Positions 45,535 through 54,408 of a DNA stretch of 64,000 nucleotides are shown here, one piece after another. The position numbers and the translations under genes were made by a program. The notes below the pieces were generated by a model. That model saw nothing but the letters and a program-made list of their open reading frames with translations. It made no database searches and had not been told where the DNA came from. Source of the DNA: JACVRW01 sp963819115. GTDB lineage: Bacteria; Actinomycetota; Thermoleophilia; Solirubrobacterales; Thermoleophilaceae. Location: NCBI GenBank assembly GCA_963819115.1, contig CAWFUR010000011.1, positions 1,178,001 to 1,242,000 of the forward strand. The letters are read 5' to 3'. Positions within the stretch are counted from its first letter, which is position 1, and the number at the start of each line of letters is the position of its first letter.

Positions 45535-46386
45535 GTGAGCCGCTCCGGAACCACCGCGCTGAGCCTGTCCGACGAGATCCGCCAGCGCTTCGACGAATTC
45601 TCCCGCTCTCAGAAGGATGTCGGCCAGTACATCGTCGACCACCTCGAGGAGGCCGCGTTCCACACGGCCGAGGAGCTGGCGCGCCGCGCCAACACCTCGA
45701 GCTCGACCGTCGTGCGCTTCGCGCAGGCGCTCGGCTTCGACGGCTTCCCAGAGCTTCAATCCTCGGCGCGCGACGAGTACCGGCGCGCCCGCGAATCGGG
45801 TGAGGGACAGGTGGAGGTCTCCGCTCCGCCGCTCTTCCCGATCGACCAGACGGAGTTCGAGGCGGCGCTCGCGGCCGACCACACGAACGTGGCCGAGACC
45901 GCGCGCCGGATCGATCGCGACGAGGTGGCGGCCGCGGTGGACCTGGTGTCCCGCGCCGAGCGCATCGTGCTCTGCGGCACGGACCAGATGGCCTTCTTCG
46001 CGAGCTATCTGCGACACCTCCTGATGCTGCTCGACCTGCGCGCGGAGGTGGTGGCCAGCCCGAGCCAGGAGGGCCTGGCGAAGCTTGGCCGCGTGGACGA
46101 GAACACCGTCATGGTCGGCTTCTCCGCCGGCCGGCCGCACCCACTTGTGGTTCGGGCCATGAAGCTCGCTCGCAACCGTCGGGCGGCCACGATCGCCATC
46201 GCTGACGCCACTCTCTCGGAGGTGGCCAAGCTCGCCGACCACCGGCTCTACTACTCGTCGAACAGCCCCGCCTACGTGCGGTCGCACTCCGCGCTGCTCG
46301 GGTTGATCCAGGCGCTGGCCTACGGGGTCTACGCGCTGGACGAATCCGCCTACGCGGATCGCATCAAAGCCTTCCGCCTGAAGTAG
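45535..46386 (+). CDS. MurR/RpiR-family transcriptional regulator
   Basis: 283 residues. An N-terminal RpiR-type HTH domain spans about 8-85 (SDEIRQRFDEFSRSQKDVGQ and AEELARRANTSSSTVVRFAQ). A SIS sugar-phosphate-binding domain spans about 120-260 (ERIVLCGTDQMAFFASYL, VGFSAGRPHPLVVRAM). Such proteins sense phosphosugars and control carbohydrate genes. The tandem hairpin in front of the GTG start may be its own operator. Neighbouring rfbF suggests a sugar-related role. Confidence 0.88.
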   Translation: MSRSGTTALSLSDEIRQRFDEFSRSQKDVGQYIVDHLEEAAFHTAEELARRANTSSSTVVRFAQALGFDGFPELQSSARDEYRRARESGEGQVEVSAPPLFPIDQTEFEAALAADHTNVAETARRIDRDEVAAAVDLVSRAERIVLCGTDQMAFFASYLRHLLMLLDLRAEVVASPSQEGLAKLGRVDENTVMVGFSAGRPHPLVVRAMKLARNRRAATIAIADATLSEVAKLADHRLYYSSNSPAYVRSHSALLGLIQALAYGVYALDESAYADRIKAFRLK

Positions 46387-46409
46387 CACACCGCACCCCT
46401 GTCATGGGT

Positions 46410-46415
46410 TAGGCT
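46410..46415 (+). promoter_or_regulatory. -10-like TAGGCT upstream of a leader ORF
   Basis: TAGGCT, then 9 nt, then the GTG at 46425. The position fits a leaderless transcript that would begin at a short ORF before the hydrolase gene. Confidence 0.35.
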
Positions 46416-46424
46416 CGCCGCCTT

Positions 46425-46532
46425 GTGAGGAGGGGAGTGGCGAATCGTGGCGCTGTTGGCGGCCGTGCTGTGCGCGGCCGCCCCGCCACCACCGCATCCC
46501 GCCACCGCCGGATGGAAGGGACCCTGAGATGA
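46425..46532 (+). CDS. Possible 35-residue leader ORF
   Basis: GTG at 46425, 35 codons, TGA at 46530-46532 that overlaps the ATG of the hydrolase at 46529 (ATGA). The peptide is Arg-rich (GRAVRGRPATTASRHRR) with no known motif. Promoter spacing and the exact ATGA overlap support a translated leader that couples ribosome flow to the hydrolase, but chance is possible in G+C-rich DNA. Confidence 0.35.
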   Translation: MRRGVANRGAVGGRAVRGRPATTASRHRRMEGTLR

Positions 46533-48634
46533 GACGTTGCACCGCCCTCGTCGTCGCCCTGGCCGCGCTCGCGATCGCCGCGGCGCCCGCATCGGCCCAC
46601 CACCCGCGCCCCCCCGTGCCTGCGCCCGTCGTGGCGCCGGGCTGCGACCCCATCGGGGGCGGCGAGTGCCTCTTCCCGTGGCCCAACGACTACTTCACGC
46701 GCCCGGCGCGCACCGCCACCGGCCGCCAGTTGGCCCTGACGTCCACGATGACGCCGAAGAACAAGAACGGCGTGCCCATCGAGCCCTCGGACTACAACCG
46801 CTCGGACGGGTTCAGCCCGGGCCAGCCCATAGTGCTGAAGGTCCCGGGGCTCGACACCCCCGCCGCCATGGCGCAGACCGGCGCGGTGCCGGTCACGGAC
46901 CTGGCGCGGACCTACGACCGCCACGCGCCGATCGTGGTGATCAACGCCCGCACCGGACACCGGCAGCTCATCTGGGCCGAGCTCGACTCGAACGCCACGT
47001 CGCCCGCCACCACCGACCTGATCATCCACCCGGGCAAGAACTTCCGTGAGGGCGAGCGCTACATCGTGGCCCTGCGCAACCTGCGCGGCGCCGACGGCAA
47101 GAAGCTCCCCGCCGGCCGCGCCTTCCAGCTATACCGCGACGGGATCAGGACCGACTCCCCGGCGTTCGAACAGCGCCGCTGGCACATGGAGTCCATCTTC
47201 AGGTCCCTCCGTCGCGCCGGCATCGACCGCAGGGACCTCTACCTCGCGTGGGACTTCACCGTGGCCAGCGAGCGCACGCTCTCGGAGCGGATGCTCTCGA
47301 TCCGCGACCGGGCCTTCGCGGACCTGGGCGACTACAACCTGAAGAACCTGCGTGTGGAGGGCGTGTCGCCCAAGTACACGATCGACAAGGTGATCGACTA
47401 CACGCCGGACCAGCAGCCGAACGTGGCCCGCCGCGTGGAGGGACACGTGACCGTGCCCTGCTACCTGAACAAGGTCGGCTGCCCGCCGGGCTCGCGCTAC
47501 CAGCTGGGCCCGGACGGCCTGCCGCAGCGCCTACCCGGCAACACCTACGAGGCCACCTTCATCTGCAACATCCCGCGGTCGGCCACGCCCGACAACCCCG
47601 CTCGCCCCTCGCTGTACGGCCACGGCCTGTTCGGCGACGCCGGCGAGGTGGGCGCCGACAACGTGGAGCAGCTGGGCAACGAGAACAACGTGATCGTCTG
47701 CGGAGCGGACTTCATCGGGATGGCGGACGAGGACGTGGGCAACGCGATCACCGTCCTCCAGGACCTGTCGCGCTTCCCGAGCCTGGCCGACCGCCTCCAG
47801 CAGGGCTTCCTCGACTTCATGTACATCGGCCGGACGCTGATCCACCCCGGCGGCTTCGCTTCCAACCCGGCCTTCCAGCGGAACGGCAGGCCGTTGATCG
47901 ACACGCGCCGCCTCTACTACTACGGCAACAGCCAGGGCGGGATCGCGGGCGGCGCGCTCACCGCGGTGTCCCCGGACCTCAACCGCTCGGCCCTCTACGT
48001 GGGGGCGATGAACTACAGCCTGCTGCTCACCCGCAGCGTGGACTTCGACGAGTACAAGCTCATCCTCTACCCCTACTACCCGAACGAGGTGGAGCGGCCG
48101 CTCGTCCTCTCGCTGATCCAGATCCTCTGGGACCGGGGCGAGCCCAACGGCTACGCGTGGCACATGACCGACGACCCGCTGCCGAACACCCCGAAGCACA
48201 AGGTGCTCCAGCTGCTCTCGTTCGGCGATCACCAGGTGTCCAACGTGGCCACCGAGGTGGAGGCGCGCACGATCGGGTCGCACATCCGCGTCCCGGCGAC
48301 GGACCCCGGGCGCCACACGGACCGCGACCCGTACTACGGGATCCCGCGGATCAACCACTTCCCCTACGAGGGCGACGCGTCGCTCGTGATCTGGGACATC
48401 GGCCCGCTTCGGCCCGACGGCTGCGGCGTCACCGGCGCTCCCGAGTGCCTGGGCACCCCGCCACCTCCGATCACGAACACGCCCCCGCGCATCGGGGTGG
48501 ACCCGCATGACCTGGTGATCGACTCCGAGGCCCGGATCCGCCACCAGATCTCCGAGTTCCTGCGCCTCGACGGGCGGGTCATCAACGTGTGCGGGTCGGC
48601 CCCCTGCCACGCGGCCGGGTGGACGGGACCCTGA
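46529..48634 (+). CDS. Large secreted alpha/beta hydrolase
   Basis: 701 residues. The signal peptide is about 1-23 (TALVVALAALAIAAAPASAH). The nucleophile is predicted as Ser468 in YYGNSQGGIAGG (a GXSXG elbow). The N-terminal 300 residues form a separate beta-rich domain (WPNDYFTRPARTATGRQL). The C-terminus has CGVTGAPECLG and a terminal CGSAPC pair, suggesting disulphides. The family is the extracellular lipase/esterase-like group with unknown substrates. The ATG overlaps a possible leader ORF. Confidence 0.8.
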   Translation: MRRCTALVVALAALAIAAAPASAHHPRPPVPAPVVAPGCDPIGGGECLFPWPNDYFTRPARTATGRQLALTSTMTPKNKNGVPIEPSDYNRSDGFSPGQPIVLKVPGLDTPAAMAQTGAVPVTDLARTYDRHAPIVVINARTGHRQLIWAELDSNATSPATTDLIIHPGKNFREGERYIVALRNLRGADGKKLPAGRAFQLYRDGIRTDSPAFEQRRWHMESIFRSLRRAGIDRRDLYLAWDFTVASERTLSERMLSIRDRAFADLGDYNLKNLRVEGVSPKYTIDKVIDYTPDQQPNVARRVEGHVTVPCYLNKVGCPPGSRYQLGPDGLPQRLPGNTYEATFICNIPRSATPDNPARPSLYGHGLFGDAGEVGADNVEQLGNENNVIVCGADFIGMADEDVGNAITVLQDLSRFPSLADRLQQGFLDFMYIGRTLIHPGGFASNPAFQRNGRPLIDTRRLYYYGNSQGGIAGGALTAVSPDLNRSALYVGAMNYSLLLTRSVDFDEYKLILYPYYPNEVERPLVLSLIQILWDRGEPNGYAWHMTDDPLPNTPKHKVLQLLSFGDHQVSNVATEVEARTIGSHIRVPATDPGRHTDRDPYYGIPRINHFPYEGDASLVIWDIGPLRPDGCGVTGAPECLGTPPPPITNTPPRIGVDPHDLVIDSEARIRHQISEFLRLDGRVINVCGSAPCHAAGWTGP

Positions 48635-48698
48635 CGGGTACCTCACCGGCGCCTTGTAATACATAGGCAGGGACGGCCCGCTGGGTACCATTGACGCC

Positions 48699-49589
48699 GT
48701 GGAGACCGGAACCTTCAGAGTCAAGGCCGGCCTCGCCGAGATGCTCAAGGGCGGGGTCATCATGGACGTGGTCGACGCCGAACAGGCGAAGATCGCCGAG
48801 GACGTGGGGGCCGCCGCCGTGATGGCCCTGGAGCGCGTTCCCTCGGACATCCGGTCCGACGGAGGGGTGGCGCGCATGTCCAACCCCACGATGATCGAGG
48901 AGATCAAGGCCTCGGTCACGATCCCGGTCATGGCGAAGGCACGCATCGGGCACTTCGCCGAGGCCCAGGTGCTCCAGGCGCTCGAGGTGGACTACATCGA
49001 CGAGTCCGAGGTCCTCACGCCCGCCGACGAGACGCACCACATCGACAAGCACGCCTTCAGCGTCCCGTTCGTGTGCGGGGCCACCAACCTGGGCGAGGCT
49101 CTGCGGCGGATCGCCGAGGGTGCGGCCATGATCCGCTCGAAGGGCGAGGCCGGCACCGGCAACGTGGTGGAGGCGGTGCGCCACATCCGCCTGATCACGG
49201 GCGAGCTTCGCCGTCTGGCCACACTCGACGCGATGGAGCTGCCCAGCGCGGCCAAGGAGCTTCAGGCCCCGCTCGAGCTGGTGCGGGAGGTGGCGGGCAC
49301 GGGCCGGCTGCCCGTCGTGCTGTTCTGCGCCGGCGGGATCGCCACGCCGGCGGACGCCTCGCTGATGATGCAGCTCGGCGCGGAGGGGAACTTCGTGGGC
49401 TCGGGCATCTTCAAGTCGTCCGACCCGGAGCGCACAGGGCGGGCGATCGTGGAGGCCACCACGCACTTCCAGGATCCGGAGCGCGTGGCCGCGGCGTCGC
49501 GCGACCTGGGTGAGCCGATGGCCGGGCTCGAGATCGGGACGCTCGAGGCGCCCGGTGGCGGCGGCCTGCTGCAGAACCGCGGCTGGTGA
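48699..49589 (+). CDS. pdxS: Pyridoxal 5'-phosphate synthase, lyase subunit PdxS
   Basis: 296 residues. It joins ribose-5-phosphate, glyceraldehyde-3-phosphate and ammonia to PLP in the DXP-independent B6 pathway. Lys80 in VMAKARIGHF is the Schiff-base lysine and Lys148 in IRSKGEAGTGN the second. A TACCAT box lies 7 nt before the GTG. The stop overlaps pdxT (GTGA), as expected for a complex in which PdxT feeds ammonia to PdxS. Confidence 0.97.
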   Translation: METGTFRVKAGLAEMLKGGVIMDVVDAEQAKIAEDVGAAAVMALERVPSDIRSDGGVARMSNPTMIEEIKASVTIPVMAKARIGHFAEAQVLQALEVDYIDESEVLTPADETHHIDKHAFSVPFVCGATNLGEALRRIAEGAAMIRSKGEAGTGNVVEAVRHIRLITGELRRLATLDAMELPSAAKELQAPLELVREVAGTGRLPVVLFCAGGIATPADASLMMQLGAEGNFVGSGIFKSSDPERTGRAIVEATTHFQDPERVAAASRDLGEPMAGLEIGTLEAPGGGGLLQNRGW

Positions 49590-50191
49590 GCGGCCCGCCT
49601 GGCGGAAGCAGCCGGCTTGGCCGGCTGCGCACCGATCCCGTCATCGTCGGAGTCCTCGCCCTGCAGGGCGGCTTCGAGGCGCACATGAACGCCCTGCGGG
49701 AGCTGGGGGCCGAGCCGCGGGCCGTGCGGACGCGGGAGGAGCTGGAGGGGCTCGACGCCCTGGTCATCCCGGGTGGTGAGTCCACGACCATGACGCTCGG
49801 CGTGGAGCGCGAGGGCCTGGCCGGCCCGCTCAAGGCGTTCGTGGACAGCGGCAAGCCGGTGCTCGGCACCTGTGCCGGGATGATCCTGCTGGATCGCGAC
49901 CACCTCGGCGTGCTCGACGTGAGCGCTCAGCGCAATGCCTTCGGGCGCCAGCTCCATTCGTTCGAGGCCGACCTCGAGCTCGAGGGAATCGGCCCCCTGC
50001 GGGGTGTGTTCATCCGGGCGCCCTGGGTAAAGTCGCACGGCGACGACGTGGAGGTTCTGGCGGAGATCGATGGCCACCCGGTGGCGGTGCGCCAGTCGAA
50101 CATCCTCGCCGTGGCGTTCCACCCTGAGCTGACCGACGACCTCAGCGTGCACCGCTGGCTCGTCCCAACCAACGGAGGACCCCCCGAATGA
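49586..50191 (+). CDS. pdxT: Pyridoxal 5'-phosphate synthase, glutaminase subunit PdxT
   Basis: 201 residues, class I glutamine amidotransferase. Catalytic Cys96 in GTCAGM, His179 and Glu181 in AFHPELTDD; the substrate loop is IPGGESTTM. It releases ammonia for PdxS. An N-terminal extension of about 16 residues before VIVGVLALQGG has no other in-frame start, so the GTG at 49586 is the only choice. Its stop overlaps the M29 peptidase start by 4 nt. Confidence 0.96.
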   Translation: MSGPPGGSSRLGRLRTDPVIVGVLALQGGFEAHMNALRELGAEPRAVRTREELEGLDALVIPGGESTTMTLGVEREGLAGPLKAFVDSGKPVLGTCAGMILLDRDHLGVLDVSAQRNAFGRQLHSFEADLELEGIGPLRGVFIRAPWVKSHGDDVEVLAEIDGHPVAVRQSNILAVAFHPELTDDLSVHRWLVPTNGGPPE

Positions 50192-51294
50192 GAGACCAGC
50201 GCGCGGAGGCGCTTGCGCAGATCCTCGTCCGCTACTCGACCCGGGTACAGAAGGGCGACGTGTGCGTGATCCAGTCCACCTCCGCCGCCGAGGTCCTGGT
50301 GCAAGCTGTGTACGAGGAGGTGCTGAAGGCGGGAGGTCACCCGATCATCCAGCTCTCCACCACCAGCGCGCAGTCGGCGTTCTACGAGCTGGCGTCGGAC
50401 GACCAGCTCGACTGGGTCGCACCCACGGCGCAGTGGGTCGCGGACGAGTCGGACGTTCGCATCGTGGTCATGGCCGACGTGAACCCGCGCGAGCTCCAGC
50501 ACGCCGACCCGGCACGGCAGGCGAGGGCGCAGAAGGCCCGCAAGCCGCTGATGGACGCGACGATGAAGCGTGCCGCCGAGGGCTCCCACCGCTGGTCCCT
50601 CACGCTGTTCCCGACGGAGGCCTACGCCGCCGAGGCGGGCATGTCACTGCGCGAGTACGAGGACTTCTTCTACTCCGCCTGCCTGGTCAGCGACGGTGAT
50701 CCGGTCACGGCCTGGGAGCGCCAGTCGGACGACGTGCGCCGCCTCGCCGAGTGGATCAACGGCCGCAGCGAGGTGCACATCAAGGCTCCCGGCACCGACC
50801 TGACCCTCGGGGTCGAGGGGAGGACGTGGATTCCCTGCGCGGGCGAGCACAACATGCCCGACGGCGAGTTCTTCACCGGCCCGGTCGAGGACTCGGTGAA
50901 CGGCACTGTGGCCTTCTCGTTCCCGGCCGGATACGGCGGCCGTGAGGTGGAGGGCGTGCAGTTCAGGTTCGAGGACGGCAAGGTGGTGGACGCCTCCGCC
51001 GCGCGCGGCGAGGAGTTCCTGATCGAGATGCTGAACACCGACGACGGCGCCCGGCGCCTGGGCGAGATCGGCATCGGCACGAACTTCGGGATCGCCACCG
51101 GCACCCGCGAGATCCTGCTCGACGAGAAGATCGGCGGAACGGTGCACCTGGCCATCGGGATGTCCTATCCGGAGACCGGCGGCGAGAACAGCTCGGCCGT
51201 GCACTGGGACATGGTGTGCGACCTGCGCCAGGGCGGCTCCCTGACCGTGGACGGCGAGGAGCTGCAGCGGGACGGGAAGTTCCTCGTCCTGTAA
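50188..51294 (+). CDS. M29-family aminopeptidase (AmpT/AmpS type)
   Basis: 368 residues, full length. Predicted metal ligands lie in GEHNMPDGE and HLAIGMSYPETGGENSSAVHWDMV (the HWD motif), typical of thermophilic aminopeptidase T with two metals. It removes N-terminal residues from peptides. The gene is coupled to pdxT by an ATGA overlap, so it is made with PLP synthase; no functional link is known to me. An inverted palindromic repeat follows immediately. Confidence 0.9.
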   Translation: MRDQRAEALAQILVRYSTRVQKGDVCVIQSTSAAEVLVQAVYEEVLKAGGHPIIQLSTTSAQSAFYELASDDQLDWVAPTAQWVADESDVRIVVMADVNPRELQHADPARQARAQKARKPLMDATMKRAAEGSHRWSLTLFPTEAYAAEAGMSLREYEDFFYSACLVSDGDPVTAWERQSDDVRRLAEWINGRSEVHIKAPGTDLTLGVEGRTWIPCAGEHNMPDGEFFTGPVEDSVNGTVAFSFPAGYGGREVEGVQFRFEDGKVVDASAARGEEFLIEMLNTDDGARRLGEIGIGTNFGIATGTREILLDEKIGGTVHLAIGMSYPETGGENSSAVHWDMVCDLRQGGSLTVDGEELQRDGKFLVL

Positions 51295-51300
51295 GGAAGG

Positions 51301-51346
51301 CATGGTCCGGTGCTCGCCCGACCGACGCTCGGGCTGCGCTCCTCCC
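51301..51346 (-). repeat. Palindromic repeat copy (inverted)
   Basis: The minus-strand copy has the left flank GGGAGGAGCGCA, core GCCCGAGCGTCGGTCGGGC (51316-51334) and tail GAGCACCGGACCATG. Arms are diverged, with one G-G mismatch. It starts 6 nt after the stop of the M29 peptidase gene. Confidence 0.85.
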
Positions 51347-51357
51347 TAGGCGTGGTT

Positions 51358-51385
51358 GATCGGCCCATGTTCTGGTTGGCCGATC
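51358..51385 (+). promoter_or_regulatory. Perfect 8-bp inverted repeat before yebC
   Basis: GATCGGCC (51358-51365) and GGCCGATC (51378-51385) with a 12-nt loop, followed by a GATACT-like box at 51390-51395 and the yebC ATG at 51408. It may be a terminator or an operator. Confidence 0.35.
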
Positions 51386-51407
51386 CGGGGATACTCTCTT
51401 GGACAAC

Positions 51408-52160
51408 ATGGCGGGGCATTCCAAGTGGGCATCCATCAAGCACAAGAAGAAGGCCGTCGACGCCAGGCGCGGCCAGCTCTTCACGAAGCTGACGCGGGCG
51501 ATCACGGTCGCGGCGCGCGAGGGCGGGGGAGACCCTGAGGGGAACCCGTCGCTGTCGCTCGCCATCCAGAAGGCGCGCGACGCGAGCATGCCCAAGGACA
51601 ACATCGAGCGGGCGATCGCCAAGGGCACGGGCGCCGATTCCGAGGGTGAGACCTTCGAGAGCATCCTCTACGAGGGCTACGGCCCCGGCGGGGTGGCGAT
51701 CCTGGTCGAGGCCCTGACCGACAACCGCAACCGCACCGGCTCCGAGGTGCGGAACATGTTCACCAAGTCCGGAGGCAGCCTCGGGGAGCCGGGCTCGGTG
51801 GCCTGGATCTTCGAGAAGAAGGGCGAGGTGGTGGTGGACGGCCTCCGCTACGGCGAGGAGGACCTGCTCGCAGCGATCGACGCCGGCGCGGAGGACCTGA
51901 GCCTCGACGGCGACGTGTGGGAGATCGTGACCGGCCCCGCCGAGCTTGCCGCTGTCCGCGCGGCGCTCGAGGCGGCCGGAGTCCAGCTCGAGTCCGCCGA
52001 GCTCTCGATGCGGCCCACCACCCGCACGCCGGTCCCCGAGGACCGCGTCGGCTCCCTGATGCGACTGATCGAGTCGCTCGAGGACCACGACGACGTCCAG
52101 GCCGTCCACGCGAACTTCGACGTGGACGCCGACGTGCTCGAACGCCTCGCCACCGCTTAG
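51408..52160 (+). CDS. yebC: YebC/PmpR-family protein
   Basis: 250 residues, three-domain YebC fold. The N-terminus AGHSKWASIKHKKKAVDARRG is diagnostic, and GGSLGEPGSVAWIFEKKG closes domain 2. Family members act as transcription regulators or, in the TACO1/YebC2 branch, help translate proline-rich stretches. Placed directly before ruvCAB, as in most Actinobacteria. The ATG at 51408 starts the conserved N-terminus; an in-frame TTG three codons upstream adds nothing conserved. Confidence 0.95.
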   Translation: MAGHSKWASIKHKKKAVDARRGQLFTKLTRAITVAAREGGGDPEGNPSLSLAIQKARDASMPKDNIERAIAKGTGADSEGETFESILYEGYGPGGVAILVEALTDNRNRTGSEVRNMFTKSGGSLGEPGSVAWIFEKKGEVVVDGLRYGEEDLLAAIDAGAEDLSLDGDVWEIVTGPAELAAVRAALEAAGVQLESAELSMRPTTRTPVPEDRVGSLMRLIESLEDHDDVQAVHANFDVDADVLERLATA

Positions 52161-52170
52161 CCCGCCCCAG

Positions 52171-52217
52171 GGAGGAGCGGAGCGCGATCGTTGATCGCGC
52201 GAGCACCGGACCATGCC
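52171..52217 (+). repeat. Palindromic repeat copy with compensatory arm change
   Basis: Core GCGCGATCGTTGATCGCGC (52182-52200). Compared with the consensus, the third base of the left arm is G and its partner in the right arm is C, and the loop is GTT. The pairing is preserved. Flanks GGAGGAGCGGA and GAGCACCGGACCATGCC are unchanged. Confidence 0.9.
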
Positions 52218-52255
52218 ATCTGAAGGCGTCCGCGGTGGGGCGCAGAATCAGTCCG

Positions 52256-52747
52256 ATGGTGGTCGTCCTCGGCATCGATCCGGGCAGCGCTCATACGGGC
52301 TACGGCGTGGTGATCTCGCGCGGGCGAACGCTCGCGGCTCTCGACGGCGGCGTGATCGAGACCAAGTCGGGCACGCCATTGGAGCGCCGGCTGGCCCACA
52401 TCCACCAGCGGGTGTGCGGCCTGATCACCGAGCACCGGCCCGAGGCCCTGGCGGTGGAGGAGCTCTACTTCGGGAAGAACGTGCGCACCGCCTTTGCCGT
52501 CGGCCAGGCGCGGGGCGTGGTCCTGCTCGCAGCGGGCACCGCCGGCATCCCGTGCTTCTCCTACACACCGCAGTCGGTGAAGCAGGCGGTGTGCGGAAGC
52601 GGCGGCGCCGAGAAGGGCCAGGTCCAGCGCATGGTGGGCACGCTGCTCTCCCTTTCCGAGCCGCCGGAGCCCGATCACGCGGCGGACGCCCTGGCGGTGG
52701 CCATCTGCCACGCCAACGGGGCCCCGCTTGCCGAGGCGCTCGCGTGA
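52256..52747 (+). CDS. ruvC: Holliday-junction endonuclease RuvC
   Basis: 163 residues. Catalytic acidic residues are Asp8 in GIDPGSAHTGYG, Glu in VEELYF, and the pair in DHAADALAVAICH. It cuts Holliday junctions. The ATG at 52256 begins the catalytic domain. Its stop overlaps ruvA by 4 nt (GTGA). Confidence 0.95.
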   Translation: MVVVLGIDPGSAHTGYGVVISRGRTLAALDGGVIETKSGTPLERRLAHIHQRVCGLITEHRPEALAVEELYFGKNVRTAFAVGQARGVVLLAAGTAGIPCFSYTPQSVKQAVCGSGGAEKGQVQRMVGTLLSLSEPPEPDHAADALAVAICHANGAPLAEALA

Positions 52748-53322
52748 TCGCGTCCGTGTCGGGCACGGTGATCGCACGCCGTCCGGGCGAGCTCGTGATC
52801 GAGGCCGCCGGGGTCGGATACCGCCTGTCGGTGTCCGGAGAGACCTTCAGCGGATCGCCGGGGGTGGGCGAGCCGGGCACGCTCCATGCCCATCTGGTCC
52901 TCCGCGACGACGCGATGCAGCTCTACGGCTTTGCCACCGAGGCCGAGCGGGAGCTGTTCCTGATGCTCATCGGGGTTCAGGGCGTGGGCCCCAAGGTGGC
53001 GCTGGCCGTGCTCTCCGGCGGTAGGCCGCGTGAGCTTCTGAACGCTCTGGCCGCGGGCGATTCGGCACGTTTCCAGGCCGTGCCCGGCATCGGCAAGCGC
53101 ACCGCCGAGCGCATCATCGTGGAGCTCCGGGAGAAGGTGGCCGGGCGCGTGAGCGAGGAGATCGTGGTGCGCCGCGGCTCGGACGACGACCCGCGCACGC
53201 TGGCACGCGACGGCCTCATGGGCCTCGGCTTCTCCCCACAGGAGGTGGACAGCCTCCTCCAGGAGGCCGAGGGCAGCACCCCCGAGGACCTGATCGCCGC
53301 CGCCCTGAGGGGAGCGCGGTGA
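52744..53322 (+). CDS. ruvA: Holliday-junction branch-migration protein RuvA
   Basis: 192 residues. An OB-fold N-terminal domain (about 1-64), helix-hairpin-helix motifs (LIGVQGVGPKVALAVL and VPGIGKRTAERIIVEL) and a mobile C-terminal domain (GLMGLGFSPQEVDSLL). It forms the tetramer that binds junctions and docks RuvB. GTG start overlaps the ruvC stop; the stop overlaps the ruvB start. Confidence 0.96.
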   Translation: MIASVSGTVIARRPGELVIEAAGVGYRLSVSGETFSGSPGVGEPGTLHAHLVLRDDAMQLYGFATEAERELFLMLIGVQGVGPKVALAVLSGGRPRELLNALAAGDSARFQAVPGIGKRTAERIIVELREKVAGRVSEEIVVRRGSDDDPRTLARDGLMGLGFSPQEVDSLLQEAEGSTPEDLIAAALRGAR

Positions 53323-54359
53323 ACGGCATCCGCACGCCCGGGGTGGAGCGGCTACAGGATCCGGCGCCCCTGGCCGCCGAGGACGAGCTCGACCGCTCGC
53401 TGCGGCCCAAGCGCCTCGAGGACTTCGTCGGGCAGGAGGCCGTCAAGGAGCAGCTCGCCGTGTTCATCGAGGCGGCCAGGGCCCGCGGGGAGGCACTCGA
53501 TCACGTGCTGCTCGCCGGCCCTCCGGGACTGGGCAAGACCTCGCTGGCCCAGATCGTGGCCTCCGAGCTGGGCGCGGAGTTCGTGGCCACCGCGGGGCCG
53601 GCGCTCGAGCGCAAGGGCGACGTGGCCAGCTATCTCACTGCGCTGGAGCCGCGGAGCGTGTTCTTCGTGGACGAGATCCACCGTCTCCCGCGCGCGCTGG
53701 AGGAGACGTTCTACCCCGCGATGGAGGACCGCAAGCTGCCGATCACCGTGGGCCAGGGCGCGGGTGCCCGGATCGTCACGCTCGACCTTCCGCAGTTCAC
53801 GATGATCGGGGCCACCACGCGGGCGGGGCTCCTGACCACTCCGCTGCGCGACCGTTTCGGCGTAACTCACCGCCTCGGGCTCTACGAGCCGCATGACCTC
53901 GCCGAGATCGTGCGGCGCTCGGCCGGCATCCTCGGCGTGGAGATCGACGACGAGGGCGCCGAGGTCATCGCCTCACGCTCCCGCGGCACGCCACGGGTGG
54001 CCAACCGGCTGCTCAAGCGCGCCCGCGACTTCGCCGAGGTCCGCGGAGCGGGCCGCATCGACGCCGTGGTGGCCCGTGAGGCGCTTGACCTGCTGGAGGT
54101 CGACGCGGCCGGCCTCGACAGGCTCGATCGCGAGATCCTCCAGGCGATCTGCACGAAGTTCGGCGGCGGGCCCGTCGGCCTGTCGACCCTGGCGGTCGCG
54201 GTTGGGGAGGAGCCCGACACGATCGAGGACGTGTACGAGCCCTATCTCCTCCAGCAGGGCTTCCTCATGCGCACCCCGCGGGGGCGCGTGGCCACAGATG
54301 CCGCGTACGGCCACGTGGGCGTCAAGCGGCCCGCGGGCTCGGCCCGGCGGCTCTTCTAG
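53319..54359 (+). CDS. ruvB: Holliday-junction helicase RuvB
   Basis: 346 residues, AAA+ ATPase. Walker A GPPGLGKT at 67-74, DEIH near 118-121 (Walker B), sensor and arginine-finger segments around GATTRAGLLTTPLRDRFG, C-terminal winged helix. Motor of branch migration. GTG start at 53319 overlaps ruvA. Confidence 0.97.
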   Translation: MNGIRTPGVERLQDPAPLAAEDELDRSLRPKRLEDFVGQEAVKEQLAVFIEAARARGEALDHVLLAGPPGLGKTSLAQIVASELGAEFVATAGPALERKGDVASYLTALEPRSVFFVDEIHRLPRALEETFYPAMEDRKLPITVGQGAGARIVTLDLPQFTMIGATTRAGLLTTPLRDRFGVTHRLGLYEPHDLAEIVRRSAGILGVEIDDEGAEVIASRSRGTPRVANRLLKRARDFAEVRGAGRIDAVVAREALDLLEVDAAGLDRLDREILQAICTKFGGGPVGLSTLAVAVGEEPDTIEDVYEPYLLQQGFLMRTPRGRVATDAAYGHVGVKRPAGSARRLF

Positions 54360-54408
54360 GGCCCACTAATAACCTGACGTTTAGGTCACCGCCTACCCTA
54401 AACCAGTC

